Assembly: GCA_001567165.1 (NCBI GenBank)
Contig: LNFQ01000016.1
Coordinates: forward strand, 1 to 38,650
Origin: Bacteroidetes bacterium OLB11
GTDB taxonomy: Bacteria > Bacteroidota > Bacteroidia > Chitinophagales > Chitinophagaceae
Reading direction: 5' to 3'
Length of the DNA stretch: 38,650 nt
The first letter of the stretch is position 1. Each line of letters begins with the position of its first letter. A model generated the notes under the pieces. That model was given only the letters and a program-made list of their open reading frames with translations. It made no database searches and was not told where the DNA came from. Position numbers and translations under genes: made by a program. Below, piece by piece: positions 24,501-33,239 of this stretch.

Positions 24501-26540
24501 ATGAAAACAATATTTTCATTTACTGCAATTCTTTTATTTTTGCAATTCTATTCCCAAGCACAAGTAACTAGCAGTTGGGCTGAAGGGAAAAGCGGACAAT
24601 ACACCTATAAATATGTGAAATCAGATCCTACTCAAACTCGATTTTACACCCTAAAAAATGGGCTCACCGTAATCATGAGTGTCAACAAAGAAACCCCCCG
24701 ATTACAAACCATCATCGCCACAAAAGCAGGGAGTAAAACCGACCCAAAATCAAATACCGGATTGGCTCATTATCTCGAACACATGCTCTTTAAAGGCACT
24801 GATCAATTTGGCTCTCTCGACTGGGATAAAGAAAAAAAATACTTAATGATGATTGATGATTTATATGAAGATTATAACTCCACCTCCGATGAAAATAAAC
24901 GCAAAATAGTGTATCATGAAATAGACTCTGTATCAGGCATCGCAGCCAAATATGCTATTGCAAATGAGTATGATAAAATGATGAGCATGATTGGAGCAAA
25001 AGGTACGAATGCATTCACTTCTTTTGAACAAACGGCTTATATCAATGACATCCCGGCTAACCAGATAGACAACTGGCTCAAAGTAGAAGCTGAACGTTTT
25101 AGAAATCCCATTTTAAGAATTTTCCATACAGAACTCGAAGCGGTTTATGAAGAAAAAAATAGAAGCTTAGATAGTGATGATGATAAAGTATTTGAACTCC
25201 TTTTTGAAAAATTATTTCAAAAACATAACTACGGTCAACAAACAACTATCGGAACGATTGAACATCTAAAAAATCCTTCACTAAAAGAAATTAGAAACTA
25301 TTTTAAAAAGAATTATGTACCTAATAATATGTGCATCATTTTGGTCGGCGACATTCAACCCGATGAATTAATTTCAAAAATTGATAACGCATTTGCATAT
25401 ATGCAACCAAAACCCGTTCCTGCATACACATTTGAAAAAGAAAGTGAAATCACAACTCCTATCGAAGCGAGCGTGTATGGCCCAGATGCCGAATATGTCA
25501 ATATTGCTTTTCGTTTTCCGGGTGCAAATAGCAAAGAAGCAAATCTTCTCAACTTAATGAGTTCTATATTATCAAATGGCACAGCAGGATTAATGGATTT
25601 AAATTTAGTCAAAAAACAAAAAGTACTTTCTGCAAGTGCAGGGGCTTACACTCTACAAGATTATAGCGTATTATTCATCGATGGAAAAGCAAAAGAAGGG
25701 CAAAAATTAGAAGACGTCAAAAAACTCATGCTTGAGCAAATCGAACTTTTAAAAAATGGAAATTTTGATGATAATATGCTGAAAGCAGTTATCAATAATT
25801 ACAAAAAATCTTTAATGCAACAGCGTGAAAGCAATGCTGGGCGTGCATTTTCTGTATTGGAATCATTTACCAGCGGAGTGCCTTGGGAAAAGAATATTCA
25901 ATTCATCGATGAGCTAAATAAAATTACAAAAAAAGACATTCAAGAATTTTCAAAACAATGGCTGAAAAACAATTATGTGTGCATCTATAAAAAAATAGGC
26001 AAAGATGAAAATGCTCAAAAAATTGAAAAACCAATCATCACACCTGTTGAAGTAAACCGAGAAGCCGAAAGTGATTTTGTAAAACAAATTGCTTCATCAA
26101 CTGTAAAAGAAATTCAACCTGTATTTGTCAACTATGAAAAAGACATTGCACACAATACCGTAATGAATAATAATAACAGCGTAGAACTCCTTTCAGTGAA
26201 AAATAAAATCAATTCCTTATTTTCTCAATACTACTATTTAGAAATCGGAAAATTGCATAACAAACTCATTCCAATTGCTATTAAATATTTAGAATTTTTA
26301 GGAACAGATAAATACAGCAATGAAGAAATTAGTAAAAAATTCTACACTTTAGCTTGTGATTATGGAGTGAGTTCGTCAAATGAAGAAAGCTATATTTACC
26401 TAAATGGTCTGCAAGAAAATTATGACGAAGCCAATGACCTTTTCAATCATCTTCTCAAAAATTGCAAACCCAATGAGGATGCACTAAAAGAAATGATAGC
26501 CGACATTAAAAAAAGAAAGAGCCGATCAAAAACTAAATAA
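24501..26540 (+). CDS. M16 family zinc metallopeptidase, N-terminal part (split gene)
   Basis: The gene begins with a signal peptide (KTIFSFTAILLFLQFYSQAQ) and so is exported. The inverted zinc-binding motif HXXEH is HYLEH at residues 90-94, and the further glutamate region is ELEAVYEEKN (residues about 211-220). This is the catalytic half. The M16 family in Bacteroidota is usually one protein of about 980 residues with two M16 halves. The direct reading runs into an unlikely tail (KKRKSRSKTK) and stops at 26540. Reading the A run 26508-26514 as six bases joins it to the second half through IADIKKERADQKLNKNAIRSAMRYYAQYGERN. The full product would be 979 residues. Confidence 0.88.
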   Translation: MKTIFSFTAILLFLQFYSQAQVTSSWAEGKSGQYTYKYVKSDPTQTRFYTLKNGLTVIMSVNKETPRLQTIIATKAGSKTDPKSNTGLAHYLEHMLFKGTDQFGSLDWDKEKKYLMMIDDLYEDYNSTSDENKRKIVYHEIDSVSGIAAKYAIANEYDKMMSMIGAKGTNAFTSFEQTAYINDIPANQIDNWLKVEAERFRNPILRIFHTELEAVYEEKNRSLDSDDDKVFELLFEKLFQKHNYGQQTTIGTIEHLKNPSLKEIRNYFKKNYVPNNMCIILVGDIQPDELISKIDNAFAYMQPKPVPAYTFEKESEITTPIEASVYGPDAEYVNIAFRFPGANSKEANLLNLMSSILSNGTAGLMDLNLVKKQKVLSASAGAYTLQDYSVLFIDGKAKEGQKLEDVKKLMLEQIELLKNGNFDDNMLKAVINNYKKSLMQQRESNAGRAFSVLESFTSGVPWEKNIQFIDELNKITKKDIQEFSKQWLKNNYVCIYKKIGKDENAQKIEKPIITPVEVNREAESDFVKQIASSTVKEIQPVFVNYEKDIAHNTVMNNNNSVELLSVKNKINSLFSQYYYLEIGKLHNKLIPIAIKYLEFLGTDKYSNEEISKKFYTLACDYGVSSSNEESYIYLNGLQENYDEANDLFNHLLKNCKPNEDALKEMIADIKKRKSRSKTK

Positions 26541-27441
26541 AAATGCCATCCGTTCTGCCATGAGATATTATGCTCAATATGGCGAACGAAATCCTTTCAA
26601 TAATGAATTGAGTAATGATGAACTCGACCAAATTCAATCTTCCGAATTGGTGGATATTCTTCACTCGATTATTAATTTCAAACATAAAATTCTTTATTAC
26701 GGCCCCGAAGAAAGTGAAAGCCTTACTAAAAAATTAAATAAAAGTCATACCCTTCCTTATAACTTCAAAGCTATCCCAGAAATCAAACGTTATACATTTA
26801 ATAAAGTACAAAATAATGAAGTCCTTTTCACCGATTATGATATGGTACAATCCGAAATTCAATGGTTTAGAAATGGCGACGATTACAACCCTAACCAAGT
26901 TCCTATCATCAGTATTTTTAATGAATATTTTGGCGGAAACATGAGTGGGATTGTATTTCAAGACATCAGAGAATCAAAAGCCCTCGCCTACTCAACTTAC
27001 GCATCCTTTGGCTCACCACAACGCAAAAACGAACCCTTTTACACGATAGCTTATGTTGGATGTCAAGCAGACAAAATGAAAGAATCAATTGCGGCGATGC
27101 AAAATTTATTGAACGATTTACCAAAATCAGAAAAACTTTTCAATAATTCAAAAGCAGGTTTAAAAAATGTAATTTCAACATCAAGAACAACCAAAACAAG
27201 TCTATTATTTTCATACCTCAATGCGTTGAAAAAAGGAATTCAATATGACATGAATGAAAAAACTTACAAAGAGTTAGACCATTTTACCTTTGAAGATATT
27301 CAAAAATTTCACTCTCAAAACATTGCAAAAAAACCTTATACCCTTACCGTGCTTGGCAAAGATGATAAAATGAATTGGGACGAACTGAAAAAATATGGAA
27401 CCATTAAAAAACTTAGCTTAGAAGATATTTTTGGCTATTAA
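26515..27441 (+). CDS. M16 metallopeptidase, C-terminal half of the split gene
   Basis: This is the continuation of the gene at 24501, one frame over, after the seven-A run at 26508-26514. The visible frame has the M16 C-terminal domain: VLFTDYDMVQSEIQWF, FNEYFGGNMSGIVFQDIRESKALAYSTYASF and the C-terminal LTVLGKDDK. It lacks its own zinc motif, as expected for the inactive half. No start codon of its own is supported. The ATG at 26560 falls inside the family sequence. Confidence 0.85.
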   Translation, partial: ERADQKLNKNAIRSAMRYYAQYGERNPFNNELSNDELDQIQSSELVDILHSIINFKHKILYYGPEESESLTKKLNKSHTLPYNFKAIPEIKRYTFNKVQNNEVLFTDYDMVQSEIQWFRNGDDYNPNQVPIISIFNEYFGGNMSGIVFQDIRESKALAYSTYASFGSPQRKNEPFYTIAYVGCQADKMKESIAAMQNLLNDLPKSEKLFNNSKAGLKNVISTSRTTKTSLLFSYLNALKKGIQYDMNEKTYKELDHFTFEDIQKFHSQNIAKKPYTLTVLGKDDKMNWDELKKYGTIKKLSLEDIFGY

Positions 27442-27446
27442 TTGTT

Positions 27447-27506
27447 TTACAAATGCACATAAAAAGACTCACCATTATGTGAGCTTTTTTTTATGTGCAT
27501 TTGTAA
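27447..27506. terminator. Large bidirectional terminator hairpin between convergent genes
   Basis: A 19-bp outer stem (447-465 with 488-506) and a 5-bp inner stem (468-472 with 479-483) form one large hairpin. A and T runs lie in the stem arms, so it can end transcripts in both directions. It lies between the end of the M16 gene (27441) and the end of the peptidase gene (27530). Confidence 0.75.
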
Positions 27507-27529
27507 TAAACTTTTTTTAATTGAATGAT

Positions 27530-28228
27530 TTAATCTCTCCTATTTAAAAATATCATAATATAATAAAGCAAAGTAGCGATAGAAGAAATAGCGGCTACAA
27601 CATAAGTACGAGCAGCCCATTTTAAGGCATCTTTTGCCATATCATGTTCTTGACGATTTAACATGTGTTGATTATTGAGCCATGCCAAAGCTCTATTACT
27701 CGCATCATACTCAACCGGTAATGTGACTAACGAAAAAATCGTACTCATAGCAAATAGAATAATTCCTATTAATAATATAGTAGCATTACCTCCTCCAAAT
27801 CCCATGAATCCAATGCCCGCTAAGATAATCCATGTGGATAAGGTAGAACTAATCTTCACAGCAGGTACCATCTTTGACCTTAATTGCAACATACTATAAG
27901 CGGTTGCATGTTGCACCGCATGTCCACATTCATGTGCTGCAACCGCTGCCGCACTCACACTATAACCATTATAAACGTCCTCACTTAAATTCACTGTTTT
28001 AGAGGTGGGGTCGTAGTGGTCGCTCAAAAAGCCAGGAGTACTTATGACTTTCACATCATAAATACCATTATCAGAAAGCATTTTTTCTGCAATTTCTTTG
28101 CCCGACATTCTATTTGACAAGCCCACTTGACCATATTCTTGAAACTTTGATTTCAATCGATTACTCACTAACATTCCTATTAGCATCATAATCCCTGCTA
28201 TTACATAATATCCTGTGTAAATTCCCAT
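27530..28228 (-). CDS. Membrane zinc metallopeptidase, YugP-type (PF04298)
   Basis: A membrane protein of 232 residues with an HEXXH motif: HECGH at residues 99-103 in AVAAHECGHAVQHATAY. There is an N-terminal membrane helix (residues about 5-22), two central hydrophobic segments (about 120-165) and a C-terminal helix. The family is uncharacterised but conserved in Bacteroidota and Firmicutes. The ATG at 28228 (MGIYTGYYVIAGIMM) is preferred over 28288, because the family begins there and the extra 20 residues look random. The terminator at 27447-27506 follows. Confidence 0.85.
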   Translation of the reverse strand: MGIYTGYYVIAGIMMLIGMLVSNRLKSKFQEYGQVGLSNRMSGKEIAEKMLSDNGIYDVKVISTPGFLSDHYDPTSKTVNLSEDVYNGYSVSAAAVAAHECGHAVQHATAYSMLQLRSKMVPAVKISSTLSTWIILAGIGFMGFGGGNATILLIGIILFAMSTIFSLVTLPVEYDASNRALAWLNNQHMLNRQEHDMAKDALKWAARTYVVAAISSIATLLYYIMIFLNRRD

Positions 28229-28466
28229 ATTCTTAAAACTTTTATCTTTTATATTTCTATTTAACAAATATAAGTCCATAATACACACAAAATGAAAAAA
28301 TAAGTCATATTGGCATATTTTTAATAAATTTTTAAGACATTCTGTAATATTTTCTATTATAAATCAATGATTATGAATAAAAGTAAAAAAAGCAGTATAA
28401 AATAATATTTGGCTATAAGGGAGTTTTGTAGTACTTTAGCATTGAATTTATGGGTTAGTAAGAAAT

Positions 28467-28502
28467 GGGTTATCAATTTTTTTGGTAACCCTTTCTTTTT
28501 TT
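28467..28502 (+). terminator. Terminator hairpin without an upstream plus-strand gene
   Basis: A stem of GGGTTA (467-472) with TAACCC (486-491), extended by one G-T and one C-G pair, is followed by a T-rich run. No plus-strand gene ends before it: the region 28289-28466 between the peptidase and radA holds no open frame I trust. It may close a short untranslated RNA that starts near 28415. Only the hairpin is seen. Confidence 0.55.
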
Positions 28503-28560
28503 AATACCCATTTATTATTAATTTTATTTCAATACATTTTATATTTTAAAAGACTAAGAA

Positions 28561-29919
28561 TTGAGTAAGCAAAAAACAATATATTACTGTCAAGAGTGTG
28601 GAGCAGAATATGCAAAGTGGCAAGGAAAATGCACATCATGCAATCAATGGAATAAAATTATAGAAGAGCTTGTTATTAAAGAAAAGAAAAAAGACACTTG
28701 GGAAAATCACACACAAAATTCACAAAAGACAATCAAGGTTTCAGATGTTTCATTTCAAGATACCCCACGTATTGTCACAAGAGATGAAGAGCTAAATCGA
28801 GTGTTAGGTGGAGGCATTGTAAGTGGCTCTGTAGTGCTGGTTGCAGGCGAACCGGGAATTGGAAAAAGCACTTTGTTTTTGCAAGCATGTTTAGAAATGA
28901 CTGACGTGAAATGCATGTATATTAGTGGTGAAGAAAGTTTACAACAAATCAAAATTCGTGCAGATAGGATAGGCATTCAAAACGAAAATTGTTATTTACT
29001 CACTAGCACCGACACTCAGGTTATTTTTAATGAAATCAAAAAAGTGAATCCTGAAATCATCATCATTGATTCAATACAAACATTAGAATCGCCTTTTATT
29101 GAAAGCACACCAGGCAGCGTGAGTCAAGTGAGAGAATGTGCAGCCGAAATTATACGATTTGCAAAAGCCACACACACTCCTGTTTTTATCATTGGGCATA
29201 TCACAAAAGATGGCAGCATCGCAGGTCCTAAAGTACTTGAACACATTGTGGATACAGTATTACACTTTGAAGGAGACCGACATTATTCTTATCGAATTTT
29301 GAGAACAACCAAAAATCGTTTTGGAAATTCAAATGAATTAGGCATTTATGAAATGAATGAAAAAGGATTAAGAAAAATTACCAACCCATCTGAAATTTTA
29401 ATTACTCAAAAAGAAGATGACCTAAGTGGAATCGCCATTGCATCTACCATTGAAGGAGCAAGACCACTACTCATCGAAACACAAGCATTGGTTTCTCAAG
29501 CCGTTTATGGCACTCCACAACGTACAGTCAGTGGGTTTGATTTAAGACGACTACAACTCCTTTTGGCTGTTTTAGAAAAAAGAGGCGGTTTCCATTTTGG
29601 AGTAAAGGATGTGTTCATCAATATAGCTGGAGGCATTCGTGTGGAAGACCCTGCATTAGATTTGGCTATTATCGCTTCCTTACTTTCTTCTTATGAAGAC
29701 AATCCTATTTCTCAAAAATATTGCTTTGTAGGTGAGGTTGGCTTGAGTGGGGAAATTAGAGCTGTCAACCGTTTGGAGCAACGAATTTTGGAGGCAGACA
29801 AGCTGGGTTTTGAAAAAATATTTATTTCAAAATTCAATCATAAAGCCATCGGATTAAAGGCCAATATCGAAATGATTTCTTTAAGTAAAATTGAAGAGTT
29901 GTATCAAATTTTATTTTAA
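28561..29919 (+). CDS. radA: DNA repair protein RadA
   Basis: RadA helps process recombination intermediates by branch migration. The protein of 452 residues has an N-terminal zinc finger with cysteines 10, 13, 24 and 27 (YYCQECGAEYAKWQGKCTSC). The ATPase Walker A is GEPGIGKST (residues 96-104). The RadA-specific KNRFG motif is at 251-255. A C-terminal Lon-like domain follows (GGFHFGVKDVFINIAGG and VGEVGLSGEIRAVNRLEQRI). All domains are intact. The start is a TTG at 28561, directly before the zinc finger. comF follows 51 bases downstream in the same direction. Confidence 0.94.
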   Translation: MSKQKTIYYCQECGAEYAKWQGKCTSCNQWNKIIEELVIKEKKKDTWENHTQNSQKTIKVSDVSFQDTPRIVTRDEELNRVLGGGIVSGSVVLVAGEPGIGKSTLFLQACLEMTDVKCMYISGEESLQQIKIRADRIGIQNENCYLLTSTDTQVIFNEIKKVNPEIIIIDSIQTLESPFIESTPGSVSQVRECAAEIIRFAKATHTPVFIIGHITKDGSIAGPKVLEHIVDTVLHFEGDRHYSYRILRTTKNRFGNSNELGIYEMNEKGLRKITNPSEILITQKEDDLSGIAIASTIEGARPLLIETQALVSQAVYGTPQRTVSGFDLRRLQLLLAVLEKRGGFHFGVKDVFINIAGGIRVEDPALDLAIIASLLSSYEDNPISQKYCFVGEVGLSGEIRAVNRLEQRILEADKLGFEKIFISKFNHKAIGLKANIEMISLSKIEELYQILF

Positions 29920-29970
29920 AAAAATATGAATACAATATCCCTTTTGTAAATTCGTAGTAAAATAATCTAC

Positions 29971-30675
29971 ATGTTTTTGAATGATCTCATTTTAAAACCA
30001 ATTACACAATTGTTTTTCCCAACCCTTTGTCATGCTTGCAGCAACGAACTGCTGAGTAATGAGCATTTGATTTGCAACTACTGCATGAGTACCTTGCAGA
30101 AAACGAATTTTCATCTTGTCATTTCAAATCCAGTGGAAGAAAAACTATTTGGAAGAGTGAAGTTTGAAAATGCGACTTCCATATTTTATTTCAGTAAAAA
30201 AAGTAAAGTTCAACATTTAATACATCATTTTAAGTATAAAAAAAATATAGCCCTTGGTCAGCTATTGGCAAGAATGATGGCAAAACAATTAGAGCTTTAT
30301 CGCTGGGCAAGCGACATTCAAGTGATTGTGCCACTGCCTTTATCTTCTCAAAAATTAAAATGGCGAGGATTTAATCAAAGTGAAATTATTGCAAGTGAAA
30401 TCGGAGTTCGGCTGAATATTCCTGTCAATAATAGCGACTTAGTGCGTATAAAAAACACTTCATCTCAAACGAAAAAAAGCAATTTAGAACGAATACAAAA
30501 TGTTCAAAATGCTTTTTCATTAAACAATTTAAAAGCGTTTGAAAATAAACATGTGCTTCTCATTGATGATATCATCACCACCGGTGCTACTATTGAATCG
30601 TGTATCCACACGCTCAATCAAGTTCATAACTGCAAAGTCAGTGTGCTTAGTATCGCTTATGCCACAGACTTGTAA
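29971..30675 (+). CDS. comF: ComF family phosphoribosyltransferase-like protein
   Basis: A protein of 234 residues of the ComF type. The N-terminal CHACSNELLSNEHLICNYC zinc-finger segment is followed by a phosphoribosyltransferase domain. The PRPP loop is VLLIDDIITTGATIESC (residues about 196-212), and the conserved VPLPLSSQKLKWRGFNQSEIIA segment precedes it. ComF family proteins take part in DNA uptake. It lies 51 bases after radA. It converges on the stress-protein gene 15 bases away. Confidence 0.88.
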   Translation: MFLNDLILKPITQLFFPTLCHACSNELLSNEHLICNYCMSTLQKTNFHLVISNPVEEKLFGRVKFENATSIFYFSKKSKVQHLIHHFKYKKNIALGQLLARMMAKQLELYRWASDIQVIVPLPLSSQKLKWRGFNQSEIIASEIGVRLNIPVNNSDLVRIKNTSSQTKKSNLERIQNVQNAFSLNNLKAFENKHVLLIDDIITTGATIESCIHTLNQVHNCKVSVLSIAYATDL

Positions 30676-30689
30676 TCAATAAAGATTAT

Positions 30690-31148
30690 TTATTTTTTAT
30701 TTTGATGGCGAATAATAACAACCGGAATATCGCTCAATCGCATCACACTTTCGGTCACACTTCCCATCAACAATCGCTTAATACCTCTTCGACCATGTGA
30801 AGACATAATAATCGCTTCTGCTTCTATTGATTTTGCAAACTCCACAATACTTTCAGCACTATCTGCATTATCTTTTACTACACCTGTAAACTGATACCCG
30901 GAATATTTTTCACGAAGTTCAGCCAACAAATTATTCATATCATTTTCTGCACTTGCATTTAATGTGTCAATCATTTTTTGATAGTACATAGCAGAATTAG
31001 AATCCATCACAATAGGCGCTTCCAGTGTATGAATTAAATGAATCACTGTTTGACTTTGATTTCCCATTTTCACAGCATATCGAATGGCTTCTTTTGATTC
31101 AGCAGAAAAAATCTGTTGGGCATAATAAAATTTTTTAAAATTCAGCAT
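30690..31148 (-). CDS. Universal stress protein (UspA family) with compensating frame slip near its start
   Basis: A protein of 152 residues of the UspA family. The C-terminal ATP-binding signature is SSHGRRGIKRLLMGSVTESVMR with the pattern G-2x-G-9x-G(S/T). The start is the ATG at 31148, the usual family N-terminus. The direct translation of residues 7-12 (FYYAQQIF) is not family-like. In the neighbouring frame the same DNA reads ILLCPTDFSAES, the classic strand and Asp-containing ATP-binding segment. This requires one extra A in the run 31131-31136 (T on the plus strand) and one T fewer in the run read from 31106-31111, so the shifts cancel. The direction is leftward, convergent with comF. 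Confidence 0.85.
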   Translation of the reverse strand: MLNFKKFYYAQQIFSAESKEAIRYAVKMGNQSQTVIHLIHTLEAPIVMDSNSAMYYQKMIDTLNASAENDMNNLLAELREKYSGYQFTGVVKDNADSAESIVEFAKSIEAEAIIMSSHGRRGIKRLLMGSVTESVMRLSDIPVVIIRHQNKK

Positions 31149-31474
31149 TGCATTTTTTTTTATAAAACAAAAATAATGTTTTCCTTTCAATAAGTAGAAT
31201 TCATTCTTGTTTAAAAGTTATTTAAAACATAAGTTATACATTCCAAATTATTGCTATAAAAGAACAAATTTCCAGTTTTTTTCATCCAATTCAATATTTT
31301 CAAATATTCATTTTGTAAAGAAAAAATAAACTCCGAATAAAATTCTTCTTCATTTTCATATAAAAATTAACACCTTTTTAAAAACAAAAGTTAACTCTAC
31401 GTAAAATATTGGCTGCCTAACATTTCATTATGTTTATATTATCCTAATCATAAATTATAGACCTTGAGACGGTT

Positions 31475-31482
31475 TATCTTTG
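31475..31482 (+). promoter_or_regulatory. Bacteroidota -7 element before the RlpA-like pair
   Basis: TATCTTTG matches TAnnTTTG exactly and lies 18 bases before the ATG at 31501. No clear TTTG -33 element was found upstream. The rest of the 31191-31500 gap is AT-rich and shows no gene or clear structure. Confidence 0.45.
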
Positions 31483-31500
31483 CCACCTTAAAAAAAAGAA

Positions 31501-31908
31501 ATGAAAAATTTAAGAAAAATAATTCTAATTCTTTTTAGTGTTTTAATTCTAAATACCCTTTTTTCTTTTACTCCTATCAAAAAAGTATCAGAAAAACAAT
31601 GGCATGGAATAGCTAGTTTTTACCATCATAAATTTAGTGGCAGAAAAACATCATCTGGAGAAATATTCAACAATCAAAAATATACAGCAGCTAATAATTT
31701 TTTACCATTAGGAAGCCTTGTAAAAATTACAAATATTGCAAACGGGAAATCAGTTATAGTAAAAATAAACGACCGCATGAATAAAAACAATAAAAGATTA
31801 ATTGATTTATCCCAAATTGCTGCAAAAGAACTCGCAATAATCAATCAAGGAATTGCACAAGTTTCAATGGAGCTAATTGACAAAGAAGAATTTTTTGCAA
31901 GTAAATAG
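31501..31908 (+). CDS. RlpA-like septal ring lytic transglycosylase, first of a tandem pair
   Basis: An exported protein of 135 residues with one double-psi beta-barrel (DPBB) domain. A signal segment (MKNLRKIILILFSVLILNTLFS) precedes the core. The core has GIASFYHHKFSGRKTSSGEIFN, YTAANNFLPLGSLVKITNIANGK, then KINDRMNKNNKRLIDLSQIAA, the RlpA pattern with the Asp of NDR and the DLS turn. RlpA proteins cut peptidoglycan lacking stem peptides. There is no SPOR domain, which is present in the classic septal RlpA. The second copy follows 48 bases downstream. Confidence 0.85.
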   Translation: MKNLRKIILILFSVLILNTLFSFTPIKKVSEKQWHGIASFYHHKFSGRKTSSGEIFNNQKYTAANNFLPLGSLVKITNIANGKSVIVKINDRMNKNNKRLIDLSQIAAKELAIINQGIAQVSMELIDKEEFFASK

Positions 31909-31956
31909 TTTTCGATTACGATAAAAAAACTATCTTGCAAGCTACACAATGTGCTA

Positions 31957-32319
31957 ATGAAATTATTTTATATAATCGTTTTCCAATTCATAGCAACTTT
32001 TGCAAACGCTCAAATAAAACATGGGCTTGCTAGTTATTATCATTCAAAATTTCATGGAAAAAAAACAGCTACTGGAGAAATTTTTGACAATACCATTTTA
32101 ACCGCAGCCTCAAATGTATTCAAATTAGGAACAAGAGTAATTGTTACCAATTTGTCCAATGGCAAAAAAGTTGAAGTGCTAATTAACGATAGAATGGCAA
32201 AATACAATAAGCGACTAATTGACTTATCTCATGCCGCAGCAAAACGACTTGATATGATAAAACAAGGGAAAGCAAAAGTCAGTGTTGAAATTATACATAG
32301 CACTGCAGAAGAAAAATAA
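31957..32319 (+). CDS. RlpA-like protein, second of a tandem pair
   Basis: A protein of 120 residues with a signal peptide (MKLFYIIVFQFIATFANAQ) and one DPBB domain: GLASYYHSKFHGKKTATGEIFD, LTAASNVFKLGTRVIVTNLSNGK and LINDRMAKYNKRLIDLSHAAA. The ATG at 31957 is chosen over the GTG two codons upstream. It is clearly a duplicate of the gene at 31501. The body is similar along its length but the signal peptides and tails differ. The two are probably co-transcribed. Like its neighbour it lacks a SPOR domain. Confidence 0.85.
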   Translation: MKLFYIIVFQFIATFANAQIKHGLASYYHSKFHGKKTATGEIFDNTILTAASNVFKLGTRVIVTNLSNGKKVEVLINDRMAKYNKRLIDLSHAAAKRLDMIKQGKAKVSVEIIHSTAEEK

Positions 32320-32454
32320 TATTATCAAAAAAACAAATCTTTCAAATCAAAGGAATAATTTTATTTTAAAGAAAATGAAGAATTTGTTAGTAAATTCTAT
32401 ACGAATTATAATAGAATAAAAGTAATTTAGCATCTCCAAATAAGAACACATAAC

Positions 32455-33216
32455 ATGCAATATACAATAAAACAAACCGGTAAATTTAAATATGTAGAAG
32501 AAGGTCAAGGTGAAAGTTTAGTATTACTCCATGGTCTTTTCGGAGCTCTCAGTAATTTTAAAGATTTGATTGAATTTTTCAAAAAGCAATACACAGTTTA
32601 CATTCCAATGCTTCCCTTATATGACCTTACTAATTTTGACACATCAGTTGCAGGGTTAGCAAAACATGTTGCAAAATTTATTGAAGTAAAAAACTTAAAA
32701 AATATTCATTTGCTAGGCAATTCACTTGGAGGTCATATAGCTTTAGTGTATGCCCTTTCTCACCCTGAAAGAATCAAAACAATTATTCTTACAGGAAGTT
32801 CTGGATTATTTGAAAATGGAATGGGTGAAACCTATCCCAAACGAGGAGATAAAGATTATATCAGAAAAAAAGTAGAACTCACTTTTTATGATCCGAAATC
32901 TGTAACCGACCAGTTAGTAGAAGAGGTATACGGAATCGTCAATAATCGTTTAAAAGCAGTGAAAATAATTTATTTGGCTAAGTCTGCTATCCGCCACAAT
33001 TTGGGTGAAGAACTTCAAAACATCAACCAGCCGGTTTGTTTAATTTGGGGTAAAAATGACACCATCACTCCACCTATGGTTGCCGATGAATTTAAAAGAC
33101 TATTAAAAAACTCAGAATTGCATTGGATTGACAAATGTGGGCATGCTCCTATGATGGAAGTCCCCAGTGAATTTAATATTATTCTACAGGATTTTTTAAC
33201 CAAACATGCCAACTAA
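32455..33216 (+). CDS. Alpha/beta-fold hydrolase
   Basis: A hydrolase of 253 residues with a complete catalytic triad: Ser90 in the nucleophile elbow GNSLGG, Asp202 in GKNDTITP, and His230 in CGHAPMMEVP. The oxyanion segment is VLLHGLFGALSNF. The fold and residues suggest an esterase or C-C hydrolase, but the substrate is not clear from sequence. There is no signal peptide, so it acts in the cytoplasm. The CBS protein follows 23 bases after its stop, likely in one unit. Confidence 0.85.
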   Translation: MQYTIKQTGKFKYVEEGQGESLVLLHGLFGALSNFKDLIEFFKKQYTVYIPMLPLYDLTNFDTSVAGLAKHVAKFIEVKNLKNIHLLGNSLGGHIALVYALSHPERIKTIILTGSSGLFENGMGETYPKRGDKDYIRKKVELTFYDPKSVTDQLVEEVYGIVNNRLKAVKIIYLAKSAIRHNLGEELQNINQPVCLIWGKNDTITPPMVADEFKRLLKNSELHWIDKCGHAPMMEVPSEFNIILQDFLTKHAN

Positions 33217-33239
33217 TTTGCTCATACTTGCAGTACGAC

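Noticed and set aside
26560..27441. Separate second M16 peptidase gene with its own start
   Set aside because: The ATG at 26560 lies within continuous family sequence joined to the upstream gene by one base in an A run, and no zinc motif is present.
24501..27441. Programmed frameshift in the M16 gene
   Set aside because: The seven-A run is no longer than unaffected runs in the same gene (an eight-A run occurs in frame near 24832). The same kind of change occurs in unrelated genes, so a programmed event is not needed.
31191..31500. Possible gene or RNA in the gap before the RlpA pair
   Set aside because: No frame of useful length and no tRNA-like or strong hairpin structure; only the -7 element was supportable.
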